Assembly: GCF_001591585.1 (NCBI RefSeq)
Contig: NZ_BCVE01000026.1
Span: 1 to 60,934 of the forward strand
Direction of reading: 5' to 3'
Source of the DNA: Niallia circulans NBRC 13626
Lineage (GTDB): Bacteria; Bacillota; Bacilli; Bacillales; Cytobacillaceae
Length of the DNA stretch: 60,934 nucleotides
Part shown: piece by piece, positions 6,973-15,276 of the stretch
How the letters are laid out: every line of letters begins with the position of its first letter
How positions within the stretch are numbered: the first letter of the stretch is position 1
Notes under the pieces: generated by a model
Told to the model about the DNA's origin: nothing
Database searches by the model: none
Seen by the model: only the letters and a program-made list of their open reading frames with translations
Made by a program: the position numbers and the translations under genes

Positions 6973-7275
6973 TTATTTCCAATCGATAACGGTCAATTGA
7001 CGACATTTTGAACACGTAAAATTTTCCGCTGTTTTTATAACTGGCGATTTCTTACCGCAATGAGGGCATGCGACTTTCTGCTTTCCCATTGCCGCGTAAA
7101 TGATTCCGAGCGACATTCCGAATAATCCAATCGCAGGCAATATGCCGATAATCGTTACAAATAATATGCACGAAATAAGTACGCCTAATCCTCCGACGAT
7201 AAAGCCGATCATGCGCCCGACGAATCCCATTGCGCTACCTTTTTTGCGTTCTACTTCTATTCTTGATAACTCCAC
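6973..7275 (-). CDS. membrane protein with C-terminal zinc ribbon
   Basis: 100 residues: two hydrophobic helices in the middle (about residues 20-63) and a C-terminal CxxC pair (CPHCGK, CSKCRQ) forming a rubredoxin-like zinc ribbon. GTG 7275 has AAAGGGGCG upstream; an internal ATG (residue 16) also has AAGG upstream and could be the true start. It lies just after the lysis genes in transcription order, a place where accessory lysogen-expressed genes often sit. Function unknown. Confidence 0.6.
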   Translation of the reverse strand: MELSRIEVERKKGSAMGFVGRMIGFIVGGLGVLISCILFVTIIGILPAIGLFGMSLGIIYAAMGKQKVACPHCGKKSPVIKTAENFTCSKCRQLTVIDWK

Positions 7276-7358
7276 TATTTCTCACGCCCCTTTTTCCGAA
7301 TTATACCATAAGAACGCAAAAAATAGGCGCATAGTTTTTATACTATACGCATCCCATT

Positions 7359-7769
7359 TTATTTGTTTTTTAAAGGTCCTGTAAAATCATAATCACCAGG
7401 TTGTGGTATTTCTAATAACTCTATTACCTCTTCGTACTTCTCTTTTTCTATATAACTTTTAATTTTATATAACTTAGTAAGATATGATTTGTTTACGTCT
7501 AGTTTTTTTAGTTCATTGATATAATTATCGGTGAAATCTATATAAGGCTTATTTACCTTCGAAGAATAATTAGTTAATTGCGATTTAGAGAACGCCAAAA
7601 TCGTATTTTCATAAGCTGCGGATTCTCTTTCATCTAAAAATACGCTTTCCTCATTACTTTGTGTGTAGGGCTCACCTTCTACAACATTGCTCTTTTTTAT
7701 ATCAGCTATTATAAATATAGCTATAGTTAGTGAGAAAATAATCAATATTTTATAGATATTCTTCATCAC
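7359..7769 (-). CDS. secreted or membrane-anchored protein, 136 aa
   Basis: A hydrophobic N-terminal segment (about residues 5-24, YKILIIFSLTIAIFIIAD) acts as a signal anchor. The rest is charged and helical, rich in Lys, Glu and Asn. There is no lipobox cysteine. The gene is much more AT-rich than its neighbours and uses different codons, which suggests a recently acquired lysogenic-conversion gene. No family is recognised. Confidence 0.6.
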   Translation of the reverse strand: MMKNIYKILIIFSLTIAIFIIADIKKSNVVEGEPYTQSNEESVFLDERESAAYENTILAFSKSQLTNYSSKVNKPYIDFTDNYINELKKLDVNKSYLTKLYKIKSYIEKEKYEEVIELLEIPQPGDYDFTGPLKNK

Positions 7770-7863
7770 ACAACACGTCCTTTTTCCCTTATTTTACCTC
7801 TATAACAATATGTACGCAAGAAAAAACAAAAAGTTTCGTTTTTTCTCGCTTTTTTTCGTTTAT

Positions 7864-8052
7864 TTATTCGTCTTTAAATCCGCTTCCGATTGAAGGGTTA
7901 TTAATTACCCCTGCAAGGATTAATACGTAAAGGATTTTCTCTACGTATCCATTAAATACCGTCGTGTCCGGAATAAACCCGAAGTCCACCAATGCCATAC
8001 CAACAACCGCTGCCACTGCAATCCATAATGCGTAATTCTTAAAACGTTTCAT
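7864..8052 (-). CDS. holin, phi LC3 type
   Basis: 62 residues with two membrane helices and the typical end ILAGVINNPS plus a short charged tail, matching the phi LC3/Phage_holin_1 family of Gram-positive phages. It would permeabilise the membrane so that the endolysin reaches the cell wall. It follows the endolysin gene by 26 bp. A second holin-like protein lies on the other side of the endolysin. Confidence 0.8.
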   Translation of the reverse strand: MKRFKNYALWIAVAAVVGMALVDFGFIPDTTVFNGYVEKILYVLILAGVINNPSIGSGFKDE

Positions 8053-8078
8053 TCCGTTTCCTCCTTCGTTTGTTTGCG

Positions 8079-9224
8079 TTACTTGACTCGTAATTTTTGT
8101 CCGGGATAAATCGTATAGTCACTGTCGAGTTTATTCCACGCTTTGATTTGCGCAGAAGTTGACCCGTATTTAACCGCTAATTTAGATACAACGTCGCCCG
8201 ACTTAACGGTGTGATATTCCGCCTTTGCTGCCGATTTCTTTGCCGGCACTTTTAACTTTTGACCTGCGTAAATAACATTCGCATTTTTAATTCCGTTCAG
8301 CTTTTGCAATTCCGCAGTAGTCGTTCCGTGATTCGCGGCGATCTTACTCAAAGCATCGCCCGCTTTAACGACATATGTGTCGGTGCTGACTTTCGCTTGC
8401 GTCGTTTTCTTCGGCGCGCTAAATCGCAATTTCTGACCTGCAGCAATTACGTTTGGATTAGCGATATTGTTCCACGCAACTAAATTCGCAGTAGAAACGC
8501 CGAAGTCCGCCGCGATTTCGCCTAACGTGTCGCCTGCAACAACGGTATACGTGCCGTCGCTGTTTTTCTTGCGCTTAGACGCTGGCTTAGGAGCCGGCTT
8601 CTTTACGACTTCCGCTTCGACTTTCGTCGCCGGCGGTTTAACTACGCCCACTTTGCCGGTAAACCATTCGAGCGATTTATTGCCGTTTAGCTTGTTTAAG
8701 TCTACGCCACCATTTACGCCGCCAACTTTTCCGCTTTCGGTATACTGCCATAAGTCGCAAGGATAATCAGGCTTTTTCGTGCTATAGCGTGGAATCCACG
8801 TAAAGTCCAAGCCGTCCACTTTGTCGAGTCCCAGCGCTTTATACGTATGGTGTCCGAAGTAACCGCCGACTTTCTTAGCGCCTAGTTTACGTAACTCATC
8901 TACATATGCTTGCGTTCCTGCCGTCATATCACCCATCGTTTTTACTTCGACGTCGGCGACCCAAAACAACGCATCTTTGTCGCCTCGTGCGTAGAAATCT
9001 TGCGCCTCTTTGCGCGCGTCGGCAACCGAAACAAATCGGCAAAATGCGTAGTGGCCAAACGGAATGCCTCGTTTCTTTGCTTCGGCGACATATGTTTTGT
9101 ATTCGCGGTCGATTACGGAACTACCGTCTTGTACGCGAATGATTACAAGCGCAACCTCTTTCGCGAATTTATCCCAATCGATTTTACCTTGCCAATGCGA
9201 AATATCTACGATTTTTTTCGTCAT
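8079..9224 (-). CDS. endolysin: GH25 muramidase with three LysM repeats
   Basis: Residues 1-190 form a glycoside hydrolase 25 domain ([14 protein letters not shown] at the start, the WVADVEVK acidic strand, then WQYTESG). A Pro/Ala/Lys linker follows, then three LysM repeats of about 44 residues (around 224-380; [28 protein letters not shown]). It cleaves peptidoglycan glycan strands; the LysM repeats bind GlcNAc polymers. There is no signal peptide, so export depends on the holin. Its ATG overlaps the stop of the BhlA gene as TAATG. Confidence 0.9.
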   Translation of the reverse strand: MTKKIVDISHWQGKIDWDKFAKEVALVIIRVQDGSSVIDREYKTYVAEAKKRGIPFGHYAFCRFVSVADARKEAQDFYARGDKDALFWVADVEVKTMGDMTAGTQAYVDELRKLGAKKVGGYFGHHTYKALGLDKVDGLDFTWIPRYSTKKPDYPCDLWQYTESGKVGGVNGGVDLNKLNGNKSLEWFTGKVGVVKPPATKVEAEVVKKPAPKPASKRKKNSDGTYTVVAGDTLGEIAADFGVSTANLVAWNNIANPNVIAAGQKLRFSAPKKTTQAKVSTDTYVVKAGDALSKIAANHGTTTAELQKLNGIKNANVIYAGQKLKVPAKKSAAKAEYHTVKSGDVVSKLAVKYGSTSAQIKAWNKLDSDYTIYPGQKLRVK

Positions 9225-9436
9225 TATTCTTCGTCCTTTCCGCCGCTTAGTCGGCTTTTAATATCGCGAAGCTCGTCAATTACAACGTCATATTTATCGC
9301 TAAATTTTTCGAGCAAATCATGCAGGCGGGCTTCGCGCTCGGTATTGCGTTTCATTACGTAAAAAAGGAGCCATACGAATAACACTGCGAATGGCCCCTG
9401 CGTGATAAAAAATTCCGTTACATTTATTCCGTCCAT
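9224..9436 (-). CDS. bhlA: BhlA/UviB-type holin-like protein
   Basis: 70 residues: one N-terminal membrane helix ([14 protein letters not shown]) followed by a charged coiled coil ending GGKDEE, the layout of BhlA/UviB bacteriocin- and phage-associated holin-like peptides. It is coupled to the endolysin by a one-base stop/start overlap. Confidence 0.8.
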   Translation of the reverse strand: MDGINVTEFFITQGPFAVLFVWLLFYVMKRNTEREARLHDLLEKFSDKYDVVIDELRDIKSRLSGGKDEE

Positions 9437-9457
9437 GCTACACCGCCTTTCTGAACG

Positions 9458-9634
9458 TTATTCTTCAACTTTTACTACTGATTTAACGTCAATTCGCGAA
9501 ATAATTACATCCCCGAATAACACAGTAATAATCGAGTTATTATTTATATCTGCATTTATTTGTACCGGGTCGTATTCTGCAACTTCACTTCTATAAACCT
9601 CACCGCTATGTGTTTTAATTTCCAATTTAATCAT
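9458..9634 (-). CDS. small phage protein, 58 aa
   Basis: Starts MIKLEIKTHSGEVYRSEVAE and is rich in beta-branched residues. A strong GGGGGAGG precedes the ATG, which overlaps the stop of the tail-tip gene as TGATG. It is probably a small structural or lysis-region protein; the family is not recognised. Confidence 0.65.
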   Translation of the reverse strand: MIKLEIKTHSGEVYRSEVAEYDPVQINADINNNSIITVLFGDVIISRIDVKSVVKVEE

Positions 9635-11505
9635 CAATAATCGCCTCCCCCGCGGCTTTGTAAGAACACTTGCGAAAATACTTGCGCTGTAATCCGTGCA
9701 AGTTTGTTCGGTTTAATTTGAATCGTATGCCATCCGCGAGTAACCTTTCCGCTTGAATCTACGTCAAGATACGGAATTAAATCGATAAGATCCGCGCTTG
9801 TCGATGTAACTGGAACGATGTTTCCGTCGACTATTATTTGCACCGCGGTTGCTACTTCGTCCAACTCGAAAATACCAAAATCGATACCGTGCGTATGATT
9901 TGGCAACGTAATTTCATGCGTATGATTCGGTACAGTAACAGTGTGGGTATGATTAGGAACGTCGAATTCATGTGTATGATTCGGTATCGTGACACTGTGG
10001 GTATGATTTCCGCTAGATCCTGCTGTGTAAATATCTCCACCGCTTCCCTCTACCTCAATAATGCCTCCACCATTAGCTCCTCGATATCTAGTAGGTTGAA
10101 CAGGACCCACGTAATCGGCTGCCGTTAAGACTAAATGGTTATGATCTCCACCAGCTCCGGAAGATTCTACATTACCTCCACCACTTGCAGTCGATTTACT
10201 AACTCCCCCGCCGCTTGAACTTGTTTGTGTTGAACCCCCTCCGGCACTAGTTGTATCCACCGAAGCACCTCCGCCTTTAATTGCGCGTTCGTAGGCACGG
10301 AATTTATCGGTCTTATGCGACATAACAAGCTTGTTTATACGCACCAACTCATCCGGCAAATAAAATTTAATCTCCGCAGGATTGTCGGGATCGGCATTAT
10401 CCGCAAAATTATGCGAATCGATATTCGTCGCACCTTGCGCATAAACTTCGTTGATTTCGCGCGATCTTTCCAAGCCGGCGATCGAATCGGCAATATCCTC
10501 GTATTTATTCGCAATTTCTAACGATACATCTTCCGGCGTACCTCTTACATCGCTTCGAGACTCGCTCACAATTCGCTGTTCGAATGTGCCGAAATCCGGG
10601 TCAATAATTCGTACGACTTTCCCGCATCTAAACTCGTCTGAACTAACGCCGGTAATCTTCGATAAGTCGGCAGCCGTTACGCTATACATTAATCTTGGCG
10701 TGCTTGATTGTTTCAATAACGCCTTTACCGTCGCAAATAAAGTCTCCGCATCTTCTACTGCGGTATCCGCATATACATACGATTTGAGACCGTATTTTTC
10801 GATCGATGCGTTATCTTCTACGTAAGGCTTACCGCCGTTTACTTTTTCGATGGTTAATTGATTTATACCCTCACCGTAACCTAATGCGTAAATCCGATTC
10901 GTTATATTGCTTGGATCATCTTCGCGTGTAATTCCGATAAGATTTTTCGCGTACCTAATTTCGCAAGTAGGCGTGCTGCTTGGCTTAATTAAATTCAACG
11001 TCCACGGATACGAAGATGTGTCGTATGTCCATTCGTAATTTTCATCGAATGGTTCCGCGATAGAATGTATCGGACCTAATAATCCGTTCTCATTTTCCCA
11101 TTTATAGGCGAAATACTTTTCGAAAGCACACTCGCCAAGAACCCAATTCTTTGTTGTTTGGTGCGAAAGAATATATTCGATATTGTAGCGCGTTGTGCGA
11201 TTCGTCGTTTGATGGTAGCGAAATAGCACATCGTCGAGCAACGTAGCGAGAACGTGTTCCAATTCGAATGTTATTGCGCTTGTGCTTTCGTTTCGTTGCG
11301 CTGAATTAGGCATAATTCGAAATAACCCGTAGTCAGGAATATCGACGTAATAGAACGGTTTACACTCCGCCACTTTCGGATCATTTAACGGCAAAGAAAA
11401 AGAAGCCGACGGAATTTCGTTCAGCTTCTTATCATAGGATACTGCGTATGCATTTTCGAGATATGCGACCGGTTGTTGGTCTGTGTTTAAAACTTTCAGG
11501 AGCAA
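9634..11505 (-). CDS. tail-tip (Tal/hub-like) protein with HxH repeats
   Basis: 623 residues. The N-terminal 350 residues match the prophage tail-endopeptidase/minor structural family that forms the siphophage tail tip (KPFYYVDIPDYGLFRI, VLATLLDDVLFRYHQTT). After residue 400 comes a Gly/Ser-rich stretch, then five evenly spaced histidine pairs (NHTHSV-type, PNHTHEF, PNHTHTV, PNHTHEI, PNHTHGI). Such HxH repeats bind metal ions along the axis of trimeric phage needles and fibres. No peptidase catalytic motif can be claimed. It follows the fibre/esterase genes. Confidence 0.75.
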   Translation of the reverse strand: MLLKVLNTDQQPVAYLENAYAVSYDKKLNEIPSASFSLPLNDPKVAECKPFYYVDIPDYGLFRIMPNSAQRNESTSAITFELEHVLATLLDDVLFRYHQTTNRTTRYNIEYILSHQTTKNWVLGECAFEKYFAYKWENENGLLGPIHSIAEPFDENYEWTYDTSSYPWTLNLIKPSSTPTCEIRYAKNLIGITREDDPSNITNRIYALGYGEGINQLTIEKVNGGKPYVEDNASIEKYGLKSYVYADTAVEDAETLFATVKALLKQSSTPRLMYSVTAADLSKITGVSSDEFRCGKVVRIIDPDFGTFEQRIVSESRSDVRGTPEDVSLEIANKYEDIADSIAGLERSREINEVYAQGATNIDSHNFADNADPDNPAEIKFYLPDELVRINKLVMSHKTDKFRAYERAIKGGGASVDTTSAGGGSTQTSSSGGGVSKSTASGGGNVESSGAGGDHNHLVLTAADYVGPVQPTRYRGANGGGIIEVEGSGGDIYTAGSSGNHTHSVTIPNHTHEFDVPNHTHTVTVPNHTHEITLPNHTHGIDFGIFELDEVATAVQIIVDGNIVPVTSTSADLIDLIPYLDVDSSGKVTRGWHTIQIKPNKLARITAQVFSQVFLQSRGGGDY

Positions 11506-11511
11506 TCTTAA

Positions 11512-12675
11512 TCACCTCTCGTTTGTTATAATTCTTCTTATGAATATATTCTTACCTTTCGTTGGTTTACCTTTATAATCAAAACCATATTCACCTGAAG
11601 CCTCAAGCTTAATGGTATGTTTACCTTTAGATAAATCATTAGATATTATTATTTGTTTCTCCCGTGGTTCAGCAGTATACGGATTGACTTGTTGTTTAAG
11701 TTCTCCATCAATATATACATTAATTAAACCACTATCATCAGTACCTAACAAAGTGAAACCAATCATGTTACCAACAAACTCTTTTTCAAGATACGAGCCC
11801 TTCTTATTACTCGTGAAGTAATTATTATTACTGAAGCTATAATTCTCAAACCCTTCATTAGTATCAAAGTTTGAATTAGATATTAGCTTAGTGTATTGAT
11901 TTTCTAGATACATTAATTTTTGATTCAATTCAGCTGGTTTTTTCTTTTGATCTATACTTTGTTTAAGTGCTTTAAAAATTACATCAGCATAAATTTCATA
12001 ACCCTCATTTGTCGGGTGAATTGAGTCAACAGTCATTTCGGCTTTAGTCTTACCATCAGCCCAAAATTCATCTCGAGTATCAATTAGGATTGTGTTATGT
12101 CTTTTGGATAATTTTTTAGCAGTATCTGCAAATTCTTCATCTTCAATACTACTTTCTATCAAGGAAACAATTTCTGCTTTTGGGTTATTCTCTTTAATAC
12201 TTCTTATTAAATTTTCATAAAATATTCCGTAATCTTTTGGAGACATAACCGCTTGGTCGTTTTGTCCAAAACATATAAAAACTAGGTCATATGCATGTAC
12301 AATATCTGTCGGAAAATAATTAACATAACCATCAAAAATTGTAGCTCCACCAGCAGTGATCTTTTTGGTAGTGATAAAGTTTATATTGAATTCTTTTTTT
12401 AACTTTTCATTTAGTAAGTTAAACCAAAAGTAGTCTTTATCACCAGTACCACTACTTTGTCCAATACTATCACCAATAATCAGATAGTTTATATCTTCCT
12501 TTTTAGATACTTTTTCATAAAAATCGGTGTATTCTATATTGTATTTTTCCTTATCAATATTAGAAACACCGCTAGGGTTCTTCGAGTTATTAAAATTTAG
12601 CCATCCTATTACGATAACAACGATTAGTAATAAAATTAGGATAGGCAGTAAAAAAGCTTTTATTCTTTTTTCCAT
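11512..12675 (-). CDS. membrane-anchored SGNH/GDSL hydrolase
   Basis: About 387 residues. An N-terminal membrane helix (about 8-28) is followed by an SGNH hydrolase: block I IIGDSIGQSS, block III ICFGQND, block V VDSIHPTNEGY. A C-terminal beta domain (about 270-385) resembles carbohydrate-binding modules. ATG 12675 is chosen because GGAGG precedes it. SGNH enzymes deacylate surface polysaccharides or lipids. With a membrane anchor it may be a lysogen-expressed surface modifier or exclusion factor, not a virion part. It is very AT-rich against its neighbours, so recently acquired. Confidence 0.75.
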   Translation of the reverse strand: MEKRIKAFLLPILILLLIVVIVIGWLNFNNSKNPSGVSNIDKEKYNIEYTDFYEKVSKKEDINYLIIGDSIGQSSGTGDKDYFWFNLLNEKLKKEFNINFITTKKITAGGATIFDGYVNYFPTDIVHAYDLVFICFGQNDQAVMSPKDYGIFYENLIRSIKENNPKAEIVSLIESSIEDEEFADTAKKLSKRHNTILIDTRDEFWADGKTKAEMTVDSIHPTNEGYEIYADVIFKALKQSIDQKKKPAELNQKLMYLENQYTKLISNSNFDTNEGFENYSFSNNNYFTSNKKGSYLEKEFVGNMIGFTLLGTDDSGLINVYIDGELKQQVNPYTAEPREKQIIISNDLSKGKHTIKLEASGEYGFDYKGKPTKGKNIFIRRIITNER

Positions 12676-12743
12676 AACTTCCTCCAATTAATATCTTGTA
12701 AGGAAAATTATACAATAAATATTTCTTTAAAAAAACAATCTTA

Positions 12744-14453
12744 TTACAAATTCTTGATAAATGCCGCTATCTGCTTACCAATTTTTTCGTGTCCAACATC
12801 GTTAGGGTGTAGACCATCGACAGTTAATTCATCTAAATTTAAATCAGTAAAACCAGAAGTGTGATACAAATCTAAAACAGGGACAGCATACCTCGCACAA
12901 ACTTCCTTAATTGCATTTACAACATCTACTAGTTTATATCCCAATTCATTAACTGTAGTTTCACTCCAACCATTCAATGTAGTGGTTGGACTAGTTTTAA
13001 AGTTTCTTTGTAAAGGAGTTATAAAGAACAATTTAGTTGTTGGTGCATTTGTAAGAACTGTTCTTATAATGCTATCAATCGCTCCATAAACAGTTGTTTT
13101 TTGGGTATCTCCTATTTGACCTAATGGTTTTGCTGGTATGTTTCCCCAATCATTTGTACCGCCACTTATACTAATTACATCTGCTGTAAAGTCCATGTTC
13201 GTTACTCTATACGCCATAGAAGTAGTATCATTTTCATCTGTAGAAGCTAGACACGTTCCACCAATACCATAATTATTTATCGTCTTAAACCCTATTACTT
13301 GGTTTATTACAGCTTGGTATTTACCTGCAGCAGTGATTGAATCTCCCATAGAATTGTATTTTTTTAAAAAGAATTGATTTTCTAACGACTTACCATTTAC
13401 GGTTAAAATTGCATTCAACTTATTTTGATAAAAGTTATTTAACCAAAACAGTCCAATGAATAACAATGATTCAGAGCTAGCTGCTGTTGCAGTTCTCGCC
13501 TCCATTATTCCTGTATCACTGTTAAAAAATAGAATCGCAACACCTGAATATGAACTAAGATCTAAAGTACCTGCATATAACCTTGTTCTCGAAAGACCGC
13601 TTCCAAAAACATACGTATCACTCCAACTTAACGTTTTTGTTGTTGGGTTGTAATCTATAGGATCAGAAATAAAACAATACCGACCAAATGGAGTTCTTTG
13701 AGTGGATAGTGTTTTTACATCTACTCCATTAACAGTTAATTTGAAATTTAGCAAACTTCTTGTGAAGTTATTTAACCACAGAATACCTAAAGTAATGTGG
13801 TCTTCAGAAGCAGATTCCAATGCGCTTTTTGCGTTAATAGTTCCTGTTGAACTATTGAAATAAATTATAACCGAACCTGAAAAATTGGTTAAATCTACAG
13901 ACCCCGCGTTTAAAGGTGTCCTAGATAGTGTGCCTCCAAATACGTAGGTTGCATTCCAACTTAGAAGTTTTGTTGTTGTGTTATAATCTACGGTATCAGG
14001 AATAAAAGCCCAGCGACCAAATTTCGATATTTGATCCGAAGTAATTAATGGAATACTCCCGTTTACTTTCAATTTAAAATTAAGGATACTGCTTTTTAAA
14101 TCACTTAAATACATGATACCTAGTAAAATATCCGTATCTGTAGATGTATCGGTAGCGAATCTAGCAATGATCACACCATTTTTAGAGTCAAAAAATAAAA
14201 CGACTGAATTATTTCCAAATTTAGTCAAATCGATTTCTCCACTACGTAAGGGAATACGATTTGACTTAGTGCCAAATACATATGTGTCTGGCCAACTAAG
14301 TATGTGACTAGTTGTATCATAATTCAAAGCATCTGAAATGTTTATATAGTTCCCAAGTACTTTATTCCGGATATCATCCATACCAAGAATTACGGTGTTA
14401 ATCTTGTTTCTACCTACGTTTAACGAGTCCTGGGCATTTATTAAATCAGCCAT
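12744..14453 (-). CDS. tail fibre with triplicated domain and SGNH esterase
   Basis: 569 residues. Three tandem copies of a beta domain of about 100 residues fill positions 25-340 (each with a TLSW or ILSW strand, DTYVFG, an ITLGILWLNNF-like segment and LTVNG). A C-terminal SGNH hydrolase follows: GDSIT near 370, GGTNDW, and DGLHPND with the catalytic Asp and His. The domain order suggests a receptor-binding fibre whose tip deacetylates or de-esterifies the host envelope polymer. It lies between the distal tail protein and the tail tip. Composition is AT-rich like the adjacent esterase. Confidence 0.75.
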   Translation of the reverse strand: MADLINAQDSLNVGRNKINTVILGMDDIRNKVLGNYINISDALNYDTTSHILSWPDTYVFGTKSNRIPLRSGEIDLTKFGNNSVVLFFDSKNGVIIARFATDTSTDTDILLGIMYLSDLKSSILNFKLKVNGSIPLITSDQISKFGRWAFIPDTVDYNTTTKLLSWNATYVFGGTLSRTPLNAGSVDLTNFSGSVIIYFNSSTGTINAKSALESASEDHITLGILWLNNFTRSLLNFKLTVNGVDVKTLSTQRTPFGRYCFISDPIDYNPTTKTLSWSDTYVFGSGLSRTRLYAGTLDLSSYSGVAILFFNSDTGIMEARTATAASSESLLFIGLFWLNNFYQNKLNAILTVNGKSLENQFFLKKYNSMGDSITAAGKYQAVINQVIGFKTINNYGIGGTCLASTDENDTTSMAYRVTNMDFTADVISISGGTNDWGNIPAKPLGQIGDTQKTTVYGAIDSIIRTVLTNAPTTKLFFITPLQRNFKTSPTTTLNGWSETTVNELGYKLVDVVNAIKEVCARYAVPVLDLYHTSGFTDLNLDELTVDGLHPNDVGHEKIGKQIAAFIKNL

Positions 14454-14469
14454 CTACTTTCCTCACTCC

Positions 14470-15276
14470 TTAGATAAATTGATCTCGGAATTTTGTCGCG
14501 ATTGTCAGATTCAGATTAGTTCCGCTGATACTTATGGAGTTATCTCCGTTGAGCAACTCGATAAAGTTACCGCTTAAAATTGAAAGTGAACTTTCTCCAT
14601 TAACAGTCACAGTGAAATTTTCGCAATCAATAATAATTATTTTGTTTTCAAAAGATTCAAGTAACATTTCATTACCGTTTACACCTATTACTACATCAGT
14701 ACCTGAACCTTCAATTGCAATAACAGGCCTAACCAATAGACCTTCTACGTACACATTGAGAGATGTGGCATTTGTGATTGTCACTGGTTTCCCTCCTCCG
14801 CTATTTCCTAAAGAATACTGCGACTCGAAGGTAATCTTTTCGCTTCCCCATGCAACCTCGTCGTTTGTTACCAGCGACTTGGCGTATGGGTCAAATGCAG
14901 TCATCGGCACAGTGAATTTCGCCGTATATGCAATCTTATCAACCGGAATATTCCCGCTATATCGCACATAATAAAAACGGTCAGGCTCCGATTCAAAACG
15001 AAGCTTAACCGTCTTTGGTCTTCCGTATCTATCAATTAATAGTTGCGTAAACTCCCGCACTTTTGTCGCTATTAGGTTATGATCACGCACGCCGGCAATG
15101 GCGCAATTTAGTTCGAAGTTTCTAACGCCTAATTCACCGCCTAAATCATACGCGCCAGGTCTACCTGGAATAACTACCGACCGATCTCTAGTAGTAGGTA
15201 GCGCAGGTTCCTCGCCGCCTACTAATACTATTACGCCGATATCTGGCAAATAAGTTTCGTCAATCCATACGCTCAT
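14470..15276 (-). CDS. distal tail protein (Dit, Sipho_tail family)
   Basis: 268 residues with the Sipho_tail/Dit pattern: an early tail-hub domain (RSVVIPGRPGAYDLGG), FYYVRYSGNIP in the middle, and a galectin-like C-terminal half. It forms the hexameric ring linking tail tube and tip. It sits directly after the tape measure as expected. The C-terminal 90 residues are more AT-rich, so a carbohydrate-binding end may have been exchanged together with the fibres. Confidence 0.85.
   Translation of the reverse strand: MSVWIDETYLPDIGVIVLVGGEEPALPTTRDRSVVIPGRPGAYDLGGELGVRNFELNCAIAGVRDHNLIATKVREFTQLLIDRYGRPKTVKLRFESEPDRFYYVRYSGNIPVDKIAYTAKFTVPMTAFDPYAKSLVTNDEVAWGSEKITFESQYSLGNSGGGKPVTITNATSLNVYVEGLLVRPVIAIEGSGTDVVIGVNGNEMLLESFENKIIIIDCENFTVTVNGESSLSILSGNFIELLNGDNSISISGTNLNLTIATKFRDQFI

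Noticed and set aside
7359-7769. Lipoprotein
   Set aside because: The N-terminal hydrophobic segment is not followed by a lipobox cysteine.
11512-14453. Invertible fibre segment controlled by the serine recombinase
   Set aside because: No inverted repeats were seen flanking the fibre genes, and the recombinase lies more than 12 kb away beside origin-like sequences.
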